Below, piece by piece: positions 40,858 to 43,612 of a stretch of DNA of 43,612 nt (position 1 is the stretch's first letter; every line of letters begins with the position of its first letter). Origin of the DNA: Streptomyces globisporus. Lineage in GTDB: Bacteria > Actinomycetota > Actinomycetes > Streptomycetales > Streptomycetaceae. The DNA lies in the NCBI RefSeq assembly GCF_003501885.1, contig NZ_QWFA01000021.1, forward strand, positions 1 through 43,612, written 5' to 3'. A program made the position numbers and the translations under genes. Below the pieces are notes generated by a model. It was not told where the DNA came from. It was given only the letters and a program-made list of their open reading frames with translations, and did not search any database.

Positions 40858-42273
40858 TCAGGCTCCTCCGGTGTGCACCTGGAAGGCGGCCCGGCGGACC
40901 GCTTTGGCCAGGGCCGGGTCCGGGTGGGCCGCGGCCAGGGCGACCAGGACCTGGACGGTGCGGGGGTGGCCGACGGCCCTGACCTCGTCGAGGAGGGCCG
41001 GAACGGTGCCCTGGACGGCGGAGTCGAGGTGGCGCACGAGCAGACCGGTCTCGCCGTGGTCGGCGACCGCGGCGGCCGTGTCGACCCAGAGCCAGGTGGC
41101 CTCCTCGCGGCTGAGGACGTCCTGGGCGTCGTCCGGGTCGTTGCCCTCGTACTCGGCGAGCCAGAGCAGCGCGTAGGGGCGCAGCGAGGGTTCGGCGAGC
41201 ACGGCGCGGACCTCGGGTTCGGCGGGGGCGCCGACGACGCGCAGCGCCTCGAAGGCCAGCCCGCGCAGCAGCGCGTCCTCGCCCCGGGCGACGGCGAGCA
41301 GTTCGCCGACGGCGCTGCCGACGGTGCGGGCGGCGAGCCAGGCGCGATATTCGTCGCGGGCCGGTCCGGGGGTGAGCCGGGCGCAGCCGAGGAGCATGTC
41401 GGCGGCGGACTGTTCGATGTTTCCGGCCGGGCTCTGGGCGGCGACGCAGATCTGTTCCAGCTTGACCCAGACCGCCCAGTTGCCGAGCGGGGTGAGGGTG
41501 GCGTGCCCTTTGCCCAGGGTCAGCGCTCCGACGGCGGCCAGGCCCTCCAGGGCCCAGTCGAGCAGCAGGGCGTTGAGGTCGGCGCTCCGGCGGTCTCCGG
41601 CGGTGGCGGCGGCCGTCTCCGCCGGGGCGGCGGACGCGGCGGGCGCGGATCCGCCGGGTCCCAGAGGCACTTCGCAGCGCTCCTCGTGGAGTTCGGCGAC
41701 GCGCTGGCCGAGGAGGTCCAGCAGGGCGGGGACGGTGACGGGGCCCGCGGAGAGCTGGAGGAGGGAGAGCACCTGGGGCACGGCCTCGACGGCTTCGGCG
41801 ACCGCGCCCGCCTCGATGCCCTCCGGGGCGGCGTGGACGAGCGACCAGGCGTCGAAGAGCGCGACCCAGCCGCGCAGCACGGCGGAGTCGTCCCGGTCCC
41901 AGGCGCGCAACCGCCAGCCGGGGCGGGCGGTGTCGCCGTGGAGTTCGACGAGTCCGGCCAGCCGGGCCCGGTCCCAGCCGGCGCGGACCTGCGCCGGGGA
42001 GAGCTCCAGGGCGGTGGCCGCCCGTTCGAGGGCGTGGGCCGCGAGCGGGGCGGCGGTGCCGGGCCCCGGGGTGCCGGCCGCCCAGTGGGCGATGCGCACG
42101 GCATCGGCGAGCACCGCCCTGGCCTGGCGGGCCAGTTCCGCGCGGGGCGGGGTGCCCTCGGGGGGCCGGGGAGCCGGCCTGGTGCGCCGGGTGGTCACGG
42201 CCTTGCGGGCGGTGGCAAGGGGTCGCGGGCGGACAAGTCGCAGCCTGGAGTCGCGCGGAGTACGGGACGTCAC
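40858..42273 (-). CDS. Large helical protein with HEAT-like C-terminus, function unknown
   Basis: A 471-residue protein rich in Ala, Leu and Glu. Residues about 50-135 could contain a winged-helix segment (LELSPAQVRAGWDRARLAGLVELHG). An Ala/Pro-rich insert of about 20 residues lies near the centre. Residues about 340-465 consist of repeated helix pairs similar to HEAT or PBS-lyase repeats (LLRGLAFEALRVVGAPAEPEVRAVLAEPSLRPYALLWLAEYE, HPRTVQVLVALAAAHPDPALAKAVRRAAFQVHTGG). I do not recognise a named family. The GTG at 42273 is uncertain as no clear ribosome-binding site precedes it. Confidence 0.7.
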   Translation of the reverse strand: MTSRTPRDSRLRLVRPRPLATARKAVTTRRTRPAPRPPEGTPPRAELARQARAVLADAVRIAHWAAGTPGPGTAAPLAAHALERAATALELSPAQVRAGWDRARLAGLVELHGDTARPGWRLRAWDRDDSAVLRGWVALFDAWSLVHAAPEGIEAGAVAEAVEAVPQVLSLLQLSAGPVTVPALLDLLGQRVAELHEERCEVPLGPGGSAPAASAAPAETAAATAGDRRSADLNALLLDWALEGLAAVGALTLGKGHATLTPLGNWAVWVKLEQICVAAQSPAGNIEQSAADMLLGCARLTPGPARDEYRAWLAARTVGSAVGELLAVARGEDALLRGLAFEALRVVGAPAEPEVRAVLAEPSLRPYALLWLAEYEGNDPDDAQDVLSREEATWLWVDTAAAVADHGETGLLVRHLDSAVQGTVPALLDEVRAVGHPRTVQVLVALAAAHPDPALAKAVRRAAFQVHTGGA

Positions 42274-42319
42274 GGGAGCAGTCTTGCCCCTGACGGCCCG
42301 AAAGCCCAAACGGAAGCCG

Positions 42320-42365
42320 TTTCACCGGTACGTGAAAGGTTCCCCCGGCGCGGCGGCAAGGGGGA
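42320..42365. promoter_or_regulatory. Palindrome upstream of the HEAT-like gene and small hairpin
   Basis: tttcac-cggtac-gtgaaa (42320-42337) is a 6-bp inverted repeat 47 bp upstream of the HEAT-like start and could be an operator. Next to it tccccc/ggggga (42341-42346/42360-42365) could end the alpha/beta hydrolase transcript on the minus strand. Confidence 0.4.
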
Positions 42366-42382
42366 GAGTTCACCCCATCGGC

Positions 42383-43510
42383 TCACATCAGGGGCGTGAG
42401 GAAGCGTCGCAGGGTCTCTTCGTAGCGGGCCGGGCCGGCGTTCCACATCGACGCATGCGGAGCCTGCGGTACGGCGTGCAGACTGACCAGATCCGCGCGG
42501 CGGGCGGCGAGTTCGCGGGAGGGGCCCCACGGGGCGATCGTGTCGTCGGGGCCGTGCAGGATCAGGGTCGGGGTGCGCAGGGAGGTCGGTACGGAGGTCT
42601 CCAGCACCGGGGTGGCGCCCATCCCGGTGCGGCCCTGGGCGGCGCGGACGGCGAGCGGCAGCAGGGCGGCCGGAACGCCGCGGGCGGCGGCCAGGGCGCG
42701 CAGGGTGACCGGCCAGTCCAGCACCGGGGATTCGAGGACGATGCCGCTGATCCGGTCGCGGAGCGGGGATTCGACGGCGGCGTACAGGGCCATGGTGGCG
42801 CCGGTGGACCAGCCGTGGACGATCACGTTCCGGGCGCCGTACCGCAGGGCGTAGCGGAGGGCGGCGTCGAGGTCGCGCCACTCGGAGGCGCCGAAGTGGC
42901 CGAGGCCGTCGGCGGGGCGGGGGGCTCCGGGGTCGCCCCGGTAGGCGAGGTCGAGCACGGGGAAACGCTGCTGGTGCAGGAACGGCATCAGGTTCATGGG
43001 GTGGGCCCGGGTGGCGCCGAGGCCGTGCACGGTGATGATCCAGGTGTCGCGGGGGCCCGGGACGTACCAGGCGGGGAGGGCTCCGAGTTCGCCGGGGATC
43101 TCGACCTCCTGGTGGTCGAGGCCGAGGTCGCTGCCGGGGTCGCCGCCGTACAGGGCGGGGGTGAGCCGGACCTTCACGCCCGGTTCGAGGATCCCCTGGC
43201 CGACGCTCTCCAGCCTGCGGACGACGGTGTCGGCGCCTTCGGAGGCCCCTTCGACGACGGCTCCGACGACCGCGTGGACCCCGGGTCCGGCGATGCCCCA
43301 GGTGCCGGGCCGGAGCGCCGAGAGGGAACGGGTCAGGGTGACCTGCCCGGCCGCGGTGGCGTGCACGGTGAGTCTGCGGTCGGCGGGGAGGGGACGTCCG
43401 GGCGTCGCCTTGAGGGCGACGTCGCTGGCGTACCGGCCGGCCGCGACCGCTGCCGCACCGACGCCGAGGATCGAGGTGACGGCCGCTGCCGTCGCGGTTA
43501 CCGGGCGCAC
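42383..43510 (-). CDS. Alpha/beta hydrolase with N-terminal membrane anchor
   Basis: A 375-residue protein. Residues 4-24 are hydrophobic (TATAAAVTSILGVGAAAVAAG), so it may be membrane-anchored or exported. A poorly defined N-domain (25-130) precedes the hydrolase fold: IITVHGLGATRAHPMNLMPFL (oxyanion hole), GWSTGATMALYAA with nucleophile Ser, then GPDDTIAPW (Asp) and APHASMW (His) complete the triad. Substrate unknown; esterase or peptidase possible. The GTG at 43510 lacks a good ribosome-binding site and the frame stays open to the right edge, so the start may lie outside the window. Confidence 0.82.
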   Translation of the reverse strand: MRPVTATAAAVTSILGVGAAAVAAGRYASDVALKATPGRPLPADRRLTVHATAAGQVTLTRSLSALRPGTWGIAGPGVHAVVGAVVEGASEGADTVVRRLESVGQGILEPGVKVRLTPALYGGDPGSDLGLDHQEVEIPGELGALPAWYVPGPRDTWIITVHGLGATRAHPMNLMPFLHQQRFPVLDLAYRGDPGAPRPADGLGHFGASEWRDLDAALRYALRYGARNVIVHGWSTGATMALYAAVESPLRDRISGIVLESPVLDWPVTLRALAAARGVPAALLPLAVRAAQGRTGMGATPVLETSVPTSLRTPTLILHGPDDTIAPWGPSRELAARRADLVSLHAVPQAPHASMWNAGPARYEETLRRFLTPLM

Positions 43511-43612
43511 CGCTTCAGTGTCCCGGGGCGGGAGGCGGGCTGCCAGCGGGCGGGGGCCGTCCGGGGCGGATCCGGCCTGGGGCGGCCCCGACGGACCCGC
43601 CCCGGTCTCGGC
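43511..43612. other. Right edge, 102 bp unassigned
   Basis: Two minus-strand frames are open here. One runs in frame into the hydrolase. The other ends with TAA at 43498-43500 and could be the C-terminus of a further gene overlapping the hydrolase start. Both have similar third-position GC, so I cannot choose. Confidence 0.3.

Overview
The window is a stretch of high-GC actinobacterial chromosome, almost certainly Streptomyces. The signs are very high third-position GC, many GTG (and one TTG) starts, frequent four-base ATGA/GTGA overlaps, and families typical of that genus: FHA-ABC exporter, DUF3099, MXAN_6230/SCO0854 RING protein, SGM_5486 micro-protein, Asp23 cluster with a P10-like protein, and 6C RNA. 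The order serB, fabI/fabG, tyrS, moaA, symporter, subtilase fits, from memory, the conserved chromosomal core of Streptomyces. I see no prophage, insertion sequence, CRISPR array, rRNA, tRNA or secondary-metabolite cluster.

Layout, left half. A QueA-like gene is cut by the left edge. Then come a secreted lytic transglycosylase; a two-FHA ABC exporter (-); serB; a SixA-type phosphatase and two tiny membrane proteins; a CynX-type MFS carrier divergent from its likely GntR/FCD regulator; the fatty-acid genes fabG-fabI (-); the tldD-tldE peptidase pair, whose junction carries an 86-bp tandem duplication; and tyrS. Next are a cupin gene, a GlsB-type membrane protein, DUF3099, a 6C small RNA, a small Cys/His protein, moaA, and a DUF485-acetate symporter pair (-).

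Layout, right half. A secreted subtilase precedes a two-gene operon of a sterol-desaturase-family hydroxylase and a YhhN/lysoplasmalogenase (-). Then come a large RING-like protein with a TerD-like C-terminal segment, a DEDDh exonuclease-BRCT protein, a LIM-like zinc protein, SURF1, a GH15 glycosidase with a catalytically atypical SDR, and a five-gene Asp23/AmaP operon (-) divergent from a sixth related gene. The window ends with an enoyl-CoA hydratase, a 73-residue HTH protein, an ABC-F ATPase, a zinc metallopeptidase, a VOC protein, a HEAT-like protein and an alpha/beta hydrolase at the right edge.

Most of this is core metabolism and envelope maintenance. The parts most worth a second look are the RING/TerD-like protein, the possible ether-lipid cleavage pair, the Asp23 locus in which six adjacent proteins seem to reuse one fold, the 6C RNA, and a recurring pattern of short direct duplications at or next to stop codons (9367-9415, 13165-13280, 18081-18123, 40284-40325). 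Start codons were chosen by ribosome-binding site and family fit where visible. Family names are from recognition of the protein sequences, not from a database search.
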